Below are positions 1-5,296 of a stretch of 6,839 bases of DNA, in pieces. The first letter of the stretch is position 1; each line of letters begins with the position of its first letter. Both the position numbers and the translations under genes were made by a program. Origin of the DNA: Oscillospiraceae bacterium (GTDB lineage Bacteria; Bacillota; Clostridia; Oscillospirales; Acutalibacteraceae); NCBI GenBank assembly GCA_902796535.1, contig CADBPL010000196.1, forward strand, positions 1-6,839, read 5' to 3'. Below the pieces are notes generated by a model. That model saw only the letters and a program-made list of their open reading frames with translations, was not told where the DNA came from and searched no databases.

Positions 1-1
1 C

Positions 2-565
2 AATTCGCCGCTGGGCACCACCTCCAACGAGGTGATGACCATGGAAGACCTGCAAAACAAGGCGGAGGGCTTCAAAACCTTTTTCGACCTTGACCCGCAG
101 GGCATCGAGGCGGTGTTCAACCTCAACTTCATCGGCACGCTCATCACCACGCAGTGCTTTGCCAAGGATATGGTCGGCAAAGAAAACGCCTGCATCCTCA
201 ACGTGTCGTCCATGAACGCCTACCGGCCGCTGACCAAGATCCCGGCCTATTCCGCCGCGAAGGCCGCCGTGCAGAATTTCACGCAGTTCATGGCGGTGCA
301 TTTTGCCAGGGTGGGCATTCGCGTCAACGCCATCGCCCCCGGCTTTTTTGCCACCAACCAGAACCGCACGCTGCTGTTCAATGAGGACGGTTCGCTCACG
401 CCCCGTTCCGACAAGATCATCAGCCACACGCCCGTCGGCCGCTTCGGCAAGCCCGAGGACCTGACCGGTACGCTGCTGTATCTGTGCGACGAAACCTATT
501 CCGGCTTTGTGACCGGCATCATTATTCCGGTTGACGGCGGCTTTTCCGCCTATTCCGGCGTTTAA
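2..565 (+). CDS. uxuB: D-mannonate oxidoreductase / fructuronate reductase, SDR family (5'-truncated by window edge)
   Basis: The last 187 residues of a short-chain dehydrogenase/reductase; about 90 N-terminal residues, including the Rossmann TGxxxGIG cofactor loop, lie before the window. Seen directly: the catalytic serine in NVSSMNAY (near nt 200), the catalytic YSAAK (nt 248-262), the RVNAIAPGFF stretch after the active site, and the C-terminal VDGGFSAYSGV ending. The combination PLTKIPAYSAAKAAVQNF, a long QNRTLLFNEDG segment and FSAYSGV at the end is what I recall for the SDR-type UxuB (YjmF) of Bacillus and Clostridia. That enzyme interconverts D-fructuronate and D-mannonate with NAD(P)H in cytoplasmic hexuronate (pectin/glucuronide) breakdown. 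No other uronate gene is visible, so the assignment rests on the protein alone; another sugar-acid or polyol SDR remains possible. It ends 14 bases before proS with no terminator between. Confidence 0.78.
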   Translation, partial: NSPLGTTSNEVMTMEDLQNKAEGFKTFFDLDPQGIEAVFNLNFIGTLITTQCFAKDMVGKENACILNVSSMNAYRPLTKIPAYSAAKAAVQNFTQFMAVHFARVGIRVNAIAPGFFATNQNRTLLFNEDGSLTPRSDKIISHTPVGRFGKPEDLTGTLLYLCDETYSGFVTGIIIPVDGGFSAYSGV

Positions 566-579
566 TGGAGGAAACACAC

Positions 580-2022
580 ATGGCAAAAGATAATAAAAAA
601 CTGGTGAAAGAGATCACCTCCATGAGCGACGACTTCGCTCAGTGGTATACCGACGTTGTCAAAAAAGCGGAGCTGATCGAATACACCAGCGTCAAGGGCT
701 GCATGGCCATCCGCCCCTACGGCTACGCCATTTGGGAAAACATCCAGCGCATCCTCGACGGTATGTTTAAAGCGACCGGGCATGAAAACGTCTGTATGCC
801 CATGTTCATCCCCGAAAGCCTGCTGCAGAAGGAAAAGGATCACGTGGAAGGCTTTGCGCCCGAGGTGGCGTGGGTCACCATGGGCGGCAGCGAAAAGTTA
901 GAGGATCGGCTCTGTGTCCGCCCCACCTCCGAGGTTCTGTTCTGCGAGCATTACAAAAACATCATCCAGTCCCACCGCGACCTGCCCAAGCTCTATAACC
1001 AGTGGGTCAGCGTGGTAAGGTGGGAAAAAACGACCCGTCCGTTCCTGCGCTCGCGCGAATTTTTGTGGCAGGAGGGCCACACCATCCATGAAACCGCCGA
1101 GGAGGCCATTGAAGAGACCGAGCGGATGCTCAACGTCTATGCCGATTTCTGCCGTGACGCGCTGGCCATGCCCGTGGTCAAGGGGCAAAAGACCGAGAGC
1201 GACAAGTTCGCCGGCGCCGTTTCCACCTATGCCATCGAGGCTTTGATGCATGACGGCAAGGCGCTGCAGGCCGGCACCAGCCATTTCTTTGGCGACGGGT
1301 TCGCCCGCGCGTTCGATATTCAGTACACCAGCAAAGAAAACAAGCTCGAATACCCGTTCCAGACCTCCTGGGGCTGCACCACCCGCCTCATCGGCGCCAT
1401 CATCATGACCCACGGCGACGACAGCGGTCTGGTTCTGCCGCCCGCCGTGGCGCCCATTCAGGTCATCGTGCTGCCCGTGGCGCAGCATAAGCCCGGCGTG
1501 CTCGACAAGGCCAATGAGATCAAAGACCGTCTGGCCAAATTCTGCCGCGTCAAGCTCGACGACAGCGACAATTCCCCCGGCTGGAAATTTGCCGAATATG
1601 AAATGAAGGGCGTGCCGCTTCGGCTGGAGATCGGCCCGCGCGACATTGAAAACAATTCCTGCGTCATCGCCCGCCGCGACAACGGCGAAAAACAGAGCGT
1701 GTCGCTGGACGAGCTCGAAACCGCGATCCCGCAGCTGCTGCAGGCCGTGCATGACGGGCTGTATCAAAAGGCGCTCGAAAACCGCGAAAACCGCACCTAT
1801 GCCTGCCGGAGCATTGAGGAGATCTGTCAGGTTCTCGACGAAAAAGGCGACGGTTTTGTCAAGGCCATGTGGTGCGGCGACGAGGCGTGTGAAGACAAAG
1901 TCAAGGAGCTCACCGGCGTGGGTTCCCGCTGTATTCCGTTTGAGCAGGAAACGCTTGACGACAAGTGTGTTTGCTGCGGCAAACCGGCAAAATGTATGGT
2001 TTATTGGGGCAAGGCGTATTGA
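580..2022 (+). CDS. proS: Prolyl-tRNA synthetase, archaeal/eukaryotic type (ProS type 3)
   Basis: A 480-residue class II aminoacyl-tRNA synthetase that charges tRNA-Pro with proline in the cytoplasm. The visible order is motif 1 (around residues 41-75, RPYGYAIWENIQ), motif 2 (around 145-165, VVRWEKTTRPFLRSREFLWQ), a GTSHFFGDGFARAF stretch, motif 3 (around 262-275, SWGCTTRLIGA), an HGTP-type anticodon-binding domain from about 290, and a C-terminal zinc-binding domain with Cys at 432 and 437 (C-x4-C) and a CVCC cluster at 463-466. The chain ends in Tyr, as known for this type, whose C-terminus reaches towards the active site. There is no INS editing insert, unlike the longer bacterial-type ProRS. 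ATG 580 is chosen because GGAGG at 567-571 sits 8 bases before it; the in-frame ATG at 565 overlaps the previous stop and has no ribosome site. Co-transcription with uxuB is likely from the spacing. No clear terminator follows. Confidence 0.96.
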   Translation: MAKDNKKLVKEITSMSDDFAQWYTDVVKKAELIEYTSVKGCMAIRPYGYAIWENIQRILDGMFKATGHENVCMPMFIPESLLQKEKDHVEGFAPEVAWVTMGGSEKLEDRLCVRPTSEVLFCEHYKNIIQSHRDLPKLYNQWVSVVRWEKTTRPFLRSREFLWQEGHTIHETAEEAIEETERMLNVYADFCRDALAMPVVKGQKTESDKFAGAVSTYAIEALMHDGKALQAGTSHFFGDGFARAFDIQYTSKENKLEYPFQTSWGCTTRLIGAIIMTHGDDSGLVLPPAVAPIQVIVLPVAQHKPGVLDKANEIKDRLAKFCRVKLDDSDNSPGWKFAEYEMKGVPLRLEIGPRDIENNSCVIARRDNGEKQSVSLDELETAIPQLLQAVHDGLYQKALENRENRTYACRSIEEICQVLDEKGDGFVKAMWCGDEACEDKVKELTGVGSRCIPFEQETLDDKCVCCGKPAKCMVYWGKAY

Positions 2023-2047
2023 TTTGGAGCTTTTCCTGCAAAAACTA

Positions 2048-2076
2048 TTGACAAACGAGCCGATAGCGTATAATAT
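2048..2076 (+). promoter_or_regulatory. Housekeeping (SigA-type) promoter for acpP
   Basis: A perfect TTGACA -35 box (2048-2053) is followed by 17 bases and TAATAT (2071-2076). The same stretch also holds a perfect TATAAT at 2069-2074, with a 15-base spacer. Transcription would begin near 2082-2084, giving a leader of about 50 bases before the acpP start. No FapR-like operator was recognised around it. Confidence 0.85.
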
Positions 2077-2135
2077 ATGAGCACACAACAAACGTACAGC
2101 AATCGCTTTGTTATTTTGTGAAGGAGGAAAAAAGA

Positions 2136-2360
2136 ATGCCGTTTGAACAAATTCGCGACATTATTTGCAAGCAGCTTGAAATTGACGAAGCCGATGTGAC
2201 GATGGACACAAACCTGAAAGAGGATCTTGACGCAGACAGTCTTGATCTGGTCGATCTTGCCATCAGCCTGGAAGATGAATTTGAAGTCGAAGTTCCTGAT
2301 AACGCGCTGGAACAATTTGAAACTGTCGGCGACATCGTTCGCTATTTTGAAGAGCTGTAA
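2136..2360 (+). CDS. acpP: Acyl carrier protein
   Basis: A 74-residue acidic protein of normal ACP length. The phosphopantetheine attachment site is Ser35 in DLDADSLDLVDL, followed by the recognition helix (LAISLEDEFEVEVPD) and a short final helix ending in FEEL. It carries growing acyl chains as thioesters on 4'-phosphopantetheine, normally in cytoplasmic fatty acid synthesis. ATG 2136 is favoured because AAGGAGG at 2121-2127 lies 8 bases upstream; the in-frame GTG at 2118 would place that site inside the gene. The gene is monocistronic, with its own promoter and terminator. No fab, plsX or rnc neighbour is present in the window, so it is not certain whether this is the main fatty-acid ACP or a second copy. 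The sequence looks like an ordinary type II FAS carrier. Confidence 0.95.
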   Translation: MPFEQIRDIICKQLEIDEADVTMDTNLKEDLDADSLDLVDLAISLEDEFEVEVPDNALEQFETVGDIVRYFEEL

Positions 2361-2380
2361 GAATTCTTTTGCAACAGAGG

Positions 2381-2416
2381 ACAGGCGATGTGGGTTCCCA
2401 TGTCGCCTGTTATTTT
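2381..2416 (+). terminator. Rho-independent terminator after acpP
   Basis: A 14-bp stem (2381-2394 with 2397-2410; two internal G-U pairs) begins ACAGGCGA and closes with TCGCCTGT. It is followed by TATTTT. It lies 20 bases after the acpP stop and isolates that gene from the acyltransferase gene. Confidence 0.88.
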
Positions 2417-2427
2417 GCGTGACTGTC

Positions 2428-2453
2428 TTGCCGCGCTCCGCGCCGCGCGGCAG
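2428..2453 (+). promoter_or_regulatory. GC-rich hairpin in the leader of the acyltransferase gene
   Basis: TGCCGCGC (2429-2436) pairs perfectly with GCGCGGCA (2445-2452) around an 8-base loop, and a flanking T-G pair can extend it. It ends 7 bases before the GGAGG ribosome site (2460-2464) and has no following T-run, so it is not a terminator. It could affect translation or transcript stability; a role is only inferred. Confidence 0.4.
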
Positions 2454-2471
2454 TTACCCGGAGGCAACGCT

Positions 2472-3542
2472 ATGACCGAAACAAAGCCAACCCGCCTGGT
2501 GTGGATGGATCTGCTGCGCATTTTCTGCATTTTTACCGTGATCATCATCCACGTCAGCGGCCCGCTCATGGAACAAACCTTCAAGGTCGGCTCGACCGCG
2601 TGGCAGCAGACCAATGCTTTAGCCAGCTGCGTGCGTTTCAGCGTGCCGGTGCTGGTGATGATCTCCGGCGCGTTTTTTCTTGACCCGAACCGGCCGTGCC
2701 CCGGCAAAAAGCTGTTCGGCCAGAAGTTAGTGCGCGTGCTCGTCGCGTGGCTGCTCTGGTCGGTGATTTATGCGGCGGTGATGTGGGGCAGGCGGGGGTA
2801 TAACGTGCTGCAGGGCGAGACCGTCGGCAAAATCTTTGATTCGGCGTTCCGCGAAAACTATTTTCACCTGTGGTTTTTGCCCATGATCGCGGGGTTGTAT
2901 CTGACCGTGCCGTTGTTAAGAAAGATCACCGCCGACGAAAAAGCGACGAAATATTTCATCGCGGTGGGCTTTGTCGCTGATTTTGTTTTTGCTCAGCTGC
3001 CGAAGATCGAACCGATCCGCCCCTATGTTTACGACCTTGTCAAAAATGCCAACCTGTTTTTCTTTTACGGCTTTTCCGTCTTTTTTGCGGCGGGCTATTA
3101 CTTCACCTATTATGAGGTCAGGCCGTGGCTGCGCCGCCTGCTCTACGCGCTGGCGGTTTGCTCCTGCATTGTGACGGCTTGCGTGACCGCCGGCCTGTCG
3201 CTCAAAAAGGGTGAACTGGACGCGTCGGCTTACGCTTCGCTTTTGCCGAACACCGCGGTCACCTCGTTTGCCGTGTTTTTGTTTTTCAAAAACGTCGTTT
3301 CCAAGATCCGCTGGTCTGACCGCGCGGCGCGCGGGATCGCCAAAGTGTCCGCATGGAGCTTCGGCGTTTACCTCGTTCACGTGCTGGTGCGGGAATTCAT
3401 GGTCAAAAACCTTGGAATCACCGGTGTGGAGCATTCGCCGCTGTGGTTCATCCCCGTGTCGGCGCTCGGCATCTTTCTGGTCAGCCTTTTGCTGTCGGTT
3501 ATTTTGAACCATATCCCGTTTTTGCGTAAGTATATCGTATAA
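2472..3542 (+). CDS. Membrane acyltransferase, acyltransferase-3 (OafA/WecH-like) family
   Basis: A 356-residue integral membrane protein with about ten hydrophobic segments, roughly at residues 14-30, 56-70, 86-105, 128-150, 160-175, 193-213, 222-243, 260-277, 290-312 and 324-347. Family signatures seen: an N-terminal helix with Arg16 and the conserved His27 (RIFCIFTVIIIHVSG), the RFSVPVLVMISGAFFL helix (55-70), the FHLWFLPMIAGLYLTVPLL segment, and FGVYLVHVLV near the C-terminus. Members move acetyl or other acyl groups onto extracellular polysaccharides, peptidoglycan or lipids; the substrate here cannot be read from the sequence and no glycan cluster surrounds it. ATG 2472 follows GGAGG (2460-2464) by 7 bases. 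An in-frame ATG at 2388 falls inside the acpP terminator and is rejected. No clear promoter lies between that terminator and the gene, so expression may depend on read-through or a weak promoter. Confidence 0.88.
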   Translation: MTETKPTRLVWMDLLRIFCIFTVIIIHVSGPLMEQTFKVGSTAWQQTNALASCVRFSVPVLVMISGAFFLDPNRPCPGKKLFGQKLVRVLVAWLLWSVIYAAVMWGRRGYNVLQGETVGKIFDSAFRENYFHLWFLPMIAGLYLTVPLLRKITADEKATKYFIAVGFVADFVFAQLPKIEPIRPYVYDLVKNANLFFFYGFSVFFAAGYYFTYYEVRPWLRRLLYALAVCSCIVTACVTAGLSLKKGELDASAYASLLPNTAVTSFAVFLFFKNVVSKIRWSDRAARGIAKVSAWSFGVYLVHVLVREFMVKNLGITGVEHSPLWFIPVSALGIFLVSLLLSVILNHIPFLRKYIV

Positions 3543-3565
3543 AACTTCCCTTTTCGCCGATACTA
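3537..3565 (+). promoter_or_regulatory. Candidate forespore sigma (SigG/SigF-type) promoter for spoVAE
   Basis: GTATA at 3537-3541 fits the SigG -35 pattern (GHATR). After 17 bases, GATACTA (3559-3565) fits the -10 pattern CATWHTA at every position but the first. The box overlaps the stop codon of the upstream gene. It is a SigF-like match too, with one mismatch and a slightly short spacer. The position before a SpoVA gene makes the match credible, since spoVA genes of Bacillus are SigG-dependent. Confidence 0.6.
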
Positions 3566-3600
3566 TTGCCAAATAACATTAGTTCGGAAGGGCGAAGCAA

Positions 3601-3954
3601 ATGATTTTTTTGAAAGCGTTTCTGGTCGGCGGTCTGCTCTGCGCCGTCGGTCAGGTTTTGATCGATACCACCAAGCTCACCCCCGCGCGCATTCTGGTGG
3701 CGTTCGTGGTCATCGGCGTCGTGCTCGGGGCGCTGGGCGTTTACAGGCCGCTGGTCGAATGGGCGGGCTGCGGCGCGACCGTGCCGCTCACCGGTTTTGG
3801 TTATTTGCTGGCCAAAGGCACCCGGCAGGCGCTTGTGGAGGACGGTTTGCTCGGCGTACTCACCGGGCCGCTTTCGGCGGGCGCGGCGGGCATTTCGGCG
3901 GCCATGCTCATGGGGCTGCTCGTGTCGCTCTTCGCCAAACCGAAGGAAAAGTGA
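3601..3954 (+). CDS. spoVAE: Stage V sporulation protein AE (SpoVAEb-type)
   Basis: A 117-residue, strongly hydrophobic protein, the usual length for SpoVAE(b), with about four membrane segments (roughly residues 5-22, 31-49, 55-75 and 86-112) and a short basic tail. Family signatures seen: FLVGGLLCAVGQVLIDTTKLTPARILV at the N-terminus (residues 7-33) and GATVPLTGFGYLLAKG in the middle. In known systems SpoVAC, SpoVAD and SpoVAEb act at the inner forespore membrane to bring dipicolinic acid into the spore and release it at germination. The start follows GGAAGGG (3586-3592) by 8 bases. Unusually, spoVAC and spoVAD are not beside it: a membrane acyltransferase lies upstream and a terminator follows directly. 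It may be a second copy or a dispersed spoVA gene. The family call is secure; the function in isolation is inferred. Confidence 0.93.
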   Translation: MIFLKAFLVGGLLCAVGQVLIDTTKLTPARILVAFVVIGVVLGALGVYRPLVEWAGCGATVPLTGFGYLLAKGTRQALVEDGLLGVLTGPLSAGAAGISAAMLMGLLVSLFAKPKEK

Positions 3955-3961
3955 ACAAATG

Positions 3962-4003
3962 AAACAGAACGCATCTCTGACCGGGATGCGTTCTGTTTGT
4001 TTC
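3962..4003 (+). terminator. Rho-independent terminator after spoVAE
   Basis: A 16-bp stem (3962-3977 with 3983-3998; one T-G pair) around the 5-base loop TGACC, starting AAACAGAACGCATC. It is followed by a T-rich tail (GTTT). It begins 8 bases after the spoVAE stop. Confidence 0.85.
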
Positions 4004-4032
4004 AGCGCTCTTCACACAACAAAAGTTTCGGT

Positions 4033-4185
4033 CAAGCCTTTTCAAAGGCTTGCAGATTCCAAAGACAGCGTCTTTGGTCGCCCGCCGCAGCGGGCGAAAC
4101 CTTGAGAATCAAAAGAGCGCAGGAAGGGAGCTGAAACAGTCCGGCGGACTGTTTCGGCGCGGGGAACCCTCGCCGGGGGTTCCCC
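4033..4185. repeat. Run of five consecutive perfect or near-perfect hairpins (structured intergenic module)
   Basis: Five separate stem-loops follow one another with little spacing. H1 is 4033-4040/4045-4052 (CAAGCCTT). H2 is 4059-4065/4071-4077 (CCAAAGA). H3 is 4078-4085/4090-4097 (TCGCCCGC). H4 is 4131-4142/4146-4157 (GAAACAGTCC core). H5 is 4161-4169/4177-4185 (GGGGAACCC). H2 and H3 abut with no gap. None is followed by a T-run and no convincing ORF runs through. I recall similar multi-hairpin modules scattered between genes in Oscillospirales genomes, which suggests a dispersed repeat family or a structured RNA, but copy number cannot be seen in one window. Confidence 0.75.
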
Positions 4186-4207
4186 GGTGCGAAGCATGAA
4201 GCATGGA

Positions 4208-4241
4208 GCTTTTCGGAAGAGCGAATCGTTCTGCGAAAAGC
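4208..4241. repeat. Stem-loop between the hairpin module and the SHOCT ORF
   Basis: GCTTTTCG (4208-4215) pairs perfectly with CGAAAAGC (4234-4241), and the inside (AGAGCGA with TCGTTCT, 4218-4232) extends the stem with one wobble pair. It lies about 10 bases beyond the stop of the minus-strand SHOCT ORF, where a terminator would be expected, but no T-run follows on either strand. Confidence 0.5.
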
Positions 4242-4251
4242 ATGACGATGG

Positions 4252-4518
4252 TCATAACCCCAAAAGCTGGTTTTTCTTTGCGTCGAATTCTTCCTGTGTC
4301 AGAACTCCGGAATCCAACAGTGCTTTGTATTTGATGAGCTCATCCGCCGGGCTGAACGCTGCCGACGCACTTTTTTGCGGGTTAGTTTTCGCCTCCAGAA
4401 CTCGGTTTCGGATATCTTCTGCGATGCCTGGCATTTCTTTTTTGAGCTTCGCGTGCAGTGCGGTGCCAATCGTTTTTGGCACGAACGCCGCCAAAAAGAA
4501 AAAGTGTGCGGCTTCCAT
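4252..4518 (-). CDS. Small SHOCT-domain protein, possibly 5'-truncated
   Basis: An 88-residue ORF whose last 31 residues (about 57-87) form a clear SHOCT (short C-terminal) domain: ADELIKYKALLDSGVLTQEE followed by FDAKKNQLLGL. SHOCT domains are small helical pairs at the ends of many bacterial proteins, often membrane-associated and poorly understood; no reaction can be assigned. The first part has only a short hydrophobic patch (HFFFLAAF, residues 5-12) and then a charged helical stretch (LHAKLKKEMPGIAEDIRNRV). No good ribosome site precedes ATG 4518, and the frame upstream runs 14 codons to a TGA lying in the end of the inverted-repeat element. This fits a gene whose 5' part was lost or disrupted; a weakly expressed intact small protein is the alternative. 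It is convergent with spoVAE and has no clear promoter. Confidence 0.65.
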   Translation of the reverse strand: MEAAHFFFLAAFVPKTIGTALHAKLKKEMPGIAEDIRNRVLEAKTNPQKSASAAFSPADELIKYKALLDSGVLTQEEFDAKKNQLLGL

Positions 4519-4555
4519 CGAAACCGCACACCGAAAAATACGCGGCTCCGATTGT

Positions 4556-4666
4556 TGTCACACACATCGTTCCCCAAAACCAAGAACGGCAAAGGAAAGA
4601 GCCCGTACTTTTGCCGGAAGGCAAAAATACGCCCTTGATTTTGGGTTTATTCAGATGTGTGTGACA
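4556..4666. mobile_element. 111-bp inverted-repeat element (MITE-like or structured RNA)
   Basis: Perfect 13-bp terminal inverted repeats, TGTCACACACATC (4556-4568) and GATGTGTGTGACA (4654-4666), enclose a second inverted pair with one mismatch (4573-4584 with 4634-4645). Further in, CGGCAAA pairs with TTTGCCG (4587-4593/4610-4616), or alternatively a TTTTGCC/GGCAAAA stem with a GGAA loop forms at 4609-4626. The whole could fold into one long rod. No transposase is present and no direct target-site duplication is obvious, so a miniature inverted-repeat element is a guess from architecture; a non-coding RNA is equally possible. Confidence 0.5.
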
Positions 4667-4713
4667 CCGTCACTTTACCATAAATCCATTTGAAAAACAA
4701 GGCCTTTTATGAG

Positions 4714-4747
4714 AAAAAAAGTTCCCGCTCCGTAACGGAACGGGAAC
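4714..4747 (-). terminator. Rho-independent terminator of the DUF2442 gene
   Basis: Read on the minus strand, a 12-bp stem (4721-4732 with 4736-4747; one G-U pair) around a 3-base loop is followed at once by seven T residues (plus-strand A-run 4714-4720). It lies 30 bases beyond the DUF2442 stop. On the plus strand the G-U pair becomes a C/A mismatch, which supports minus-strand use. Confidence 0.9.
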
Positions 4748-4777
4748 TATGCAAATTTTTGATTCGATTTAATGCTT

Positions 4778-5125
4778 TTACGCAAGCGGAACACTGTCGA
4801 TATAACAACTGTCAGGACACAAATCGACCTTGTTGCTCCATACTTCGCTGCTGTTGATCGCAGGGTCGATATCCCACGCGATACAATGCTGTTCATCCAC
4901 ATAAACGCGGCGAAAATCAGCAAGATCTATGAACGGTTCAAATACCGTCCCCTTTTGCAGCAGCGGCGACATATCCAACAGCCGCCGTTCTCCGTTGCTG
5001 AAGCAGATGGTCAGTGTAAAATCATCGTTAGGCGTAACGGCAACGATTGTTTTACGGCCGCCTGCAAAGTATTCTGCAGCTTTACGGTCAAAACCCATTT
5101 TCATGTATTCTTCTGCTGAACGCAT
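4778..5125 (-). CDS. DUF2442 domain-containing protein
   Basis: A 115-residue soluble protein. The domain spans about residues 25-110, with the pattern typical of DUF2442: a strand pair (VAVTPNDDFTLTICFSNGE), a RRLLDMSPLL segment, a short helical FEPFIDLADF, then VYVDEQHCIAWDIDPAIN. The biochemical role of the family is not established; it is often found near small mobile or toxin-antitoxin-like genes, frequently beside DUF4160, which is absent here. Before the domain is a short charged stretch (MRSAEEYMKMGFDRKAAEYF). ATG 5125 is chosen because AGGGTGG lies 8 bases upstream; in-frame TTG/GTG codons at 5143, 5137 and 5134 would give longer forms with the site inside or too close. The gene has its own consensus promoter and terminator, so it is a single-gene unit, divergent from the glycyl radical operon. 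Confidence 0.85.
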   Translation of the reverse strand: MRSAEEYMKMGFDRKAAEYFAGGRKTIVAVTPNDDFTLTICFSNGERRLLDMSPLLQKGTVFEPFIDLADFRRVYVDEQHCIAWDIDPAINSSEVWSNKVDLCPDSCYIDSVPLA

Positions 5126-5155
5126 ATGACGCACCACCCTCAAAAGGTCAGAAAG

Positions 5156-5184
5156 AATATACCACGATCCGGGCTTTATGTCAA
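5156..5184 (-). promoter_or_regulatory. SigA-type promoter of the DUF2442 gene
   Basis: On the minus strand, TTGACA (5184-5179) is followed by exactly 17 bases and TATATT (5161-5156). Transcription would start near 5149, giving a leader of about 25 bases. The dyad at 5182-5201 overlaps its -35 box. Confidence 0.85.
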
Positions 5185-5201
5185 ATGAACCGTCTCATTT
5201 G
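5182..5201. promoter_or_regulatory. Candidate operator dyad in the divergent intergenic region
   Basis: CAAATGA, six bases, then TCATTTG form a perfect 7-bp-arm dyad. It overlaps the DUF2442 -35 hexamer and sits about 27 bases before the -35 of the activase gene, where a dimeric repressor could affect one or both. The regulator is not known; this is inference from symmetry and position. Confidence 0.4.
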
Positions 5202-5227
5202 CCGCGCCGTGCATCCTCACTTTTCCC

Positions 5228-5256
5228 TTGACGGTTTTCTATTCTTATGATACCAT
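5228..5256 (+). promoter_or_regulatory. Candidate promoter of the glycyl radical enzyme operon
   Basis: TTGACG (5228-5233), 17 bases, then TACCAT (5251-5256; 4 of 6 consensus). An alternative is the perfect TATAAT at 5260-5265, with only a weak -35 (TTCTAT, 5237-5242). Around these lie a perfect 10-bp palindrome (AATTATAATT, 5257-5266) and two direct copies of TGATACC (5248-5254 and 5272-5278), 24 bases apart, which could be control sites. Confidence 0.5.
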
Positions 5257-5296
5257 AATTATAATTGTAACTGATACCGTGTGGGAGAATGACGCT

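Noticed and set aside
565..579. ATG at 565 overlapping the uxuB stop as the proS start
   Set aside because: No Shine-Dalgarno before it; the GGAGG at 567-571 would fall inside the gene but is ideally placed for ATG 580.
898..2091. Long (397-codon) open frame on the minus strand opposite proS
   Set aside because: It is the shadow of a confidently identified proS with GC-rich third positions; its translation shows no recognisable domain and it has no ribosome site.
2388..2471. Upstream in-frame ATG as the acyltransferase start
   Set aside because: It lies inside the acpP terminator stem; ATG 2472 has a proper GGAGG and the homologous start.
4033..4185. CRISPR array
   Set aside because: The repeats are different palindromes rather than one repeated unit with unique spacers; no cas genes are present.
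4004..4250. tRNA or rRNA gene in the structured region
   Set aside because: No cloverleaf, T-loop motif or CCA-type end could be found; the hairpins are simple and separate.
4187..4693. 168-codon plus-strand open frame
   Set aside because: It runs antisense across the SHOCT gene and through the inverted-repeat element; low-complexity translation with no domain.
5126..5143. Longer DUF2442 form from TTG 5143
   Set aside because: It would begin only a few bases from the predicted transcription start; the AGGGTGG site fits ATG 5125.
5228..5296. N-terminal extension of the activase from TTG 5228
   Set aside because: The extension lies in the promoter region, is unlike family members, and the ribosome site at 5283-5288 selects TTG 5297.
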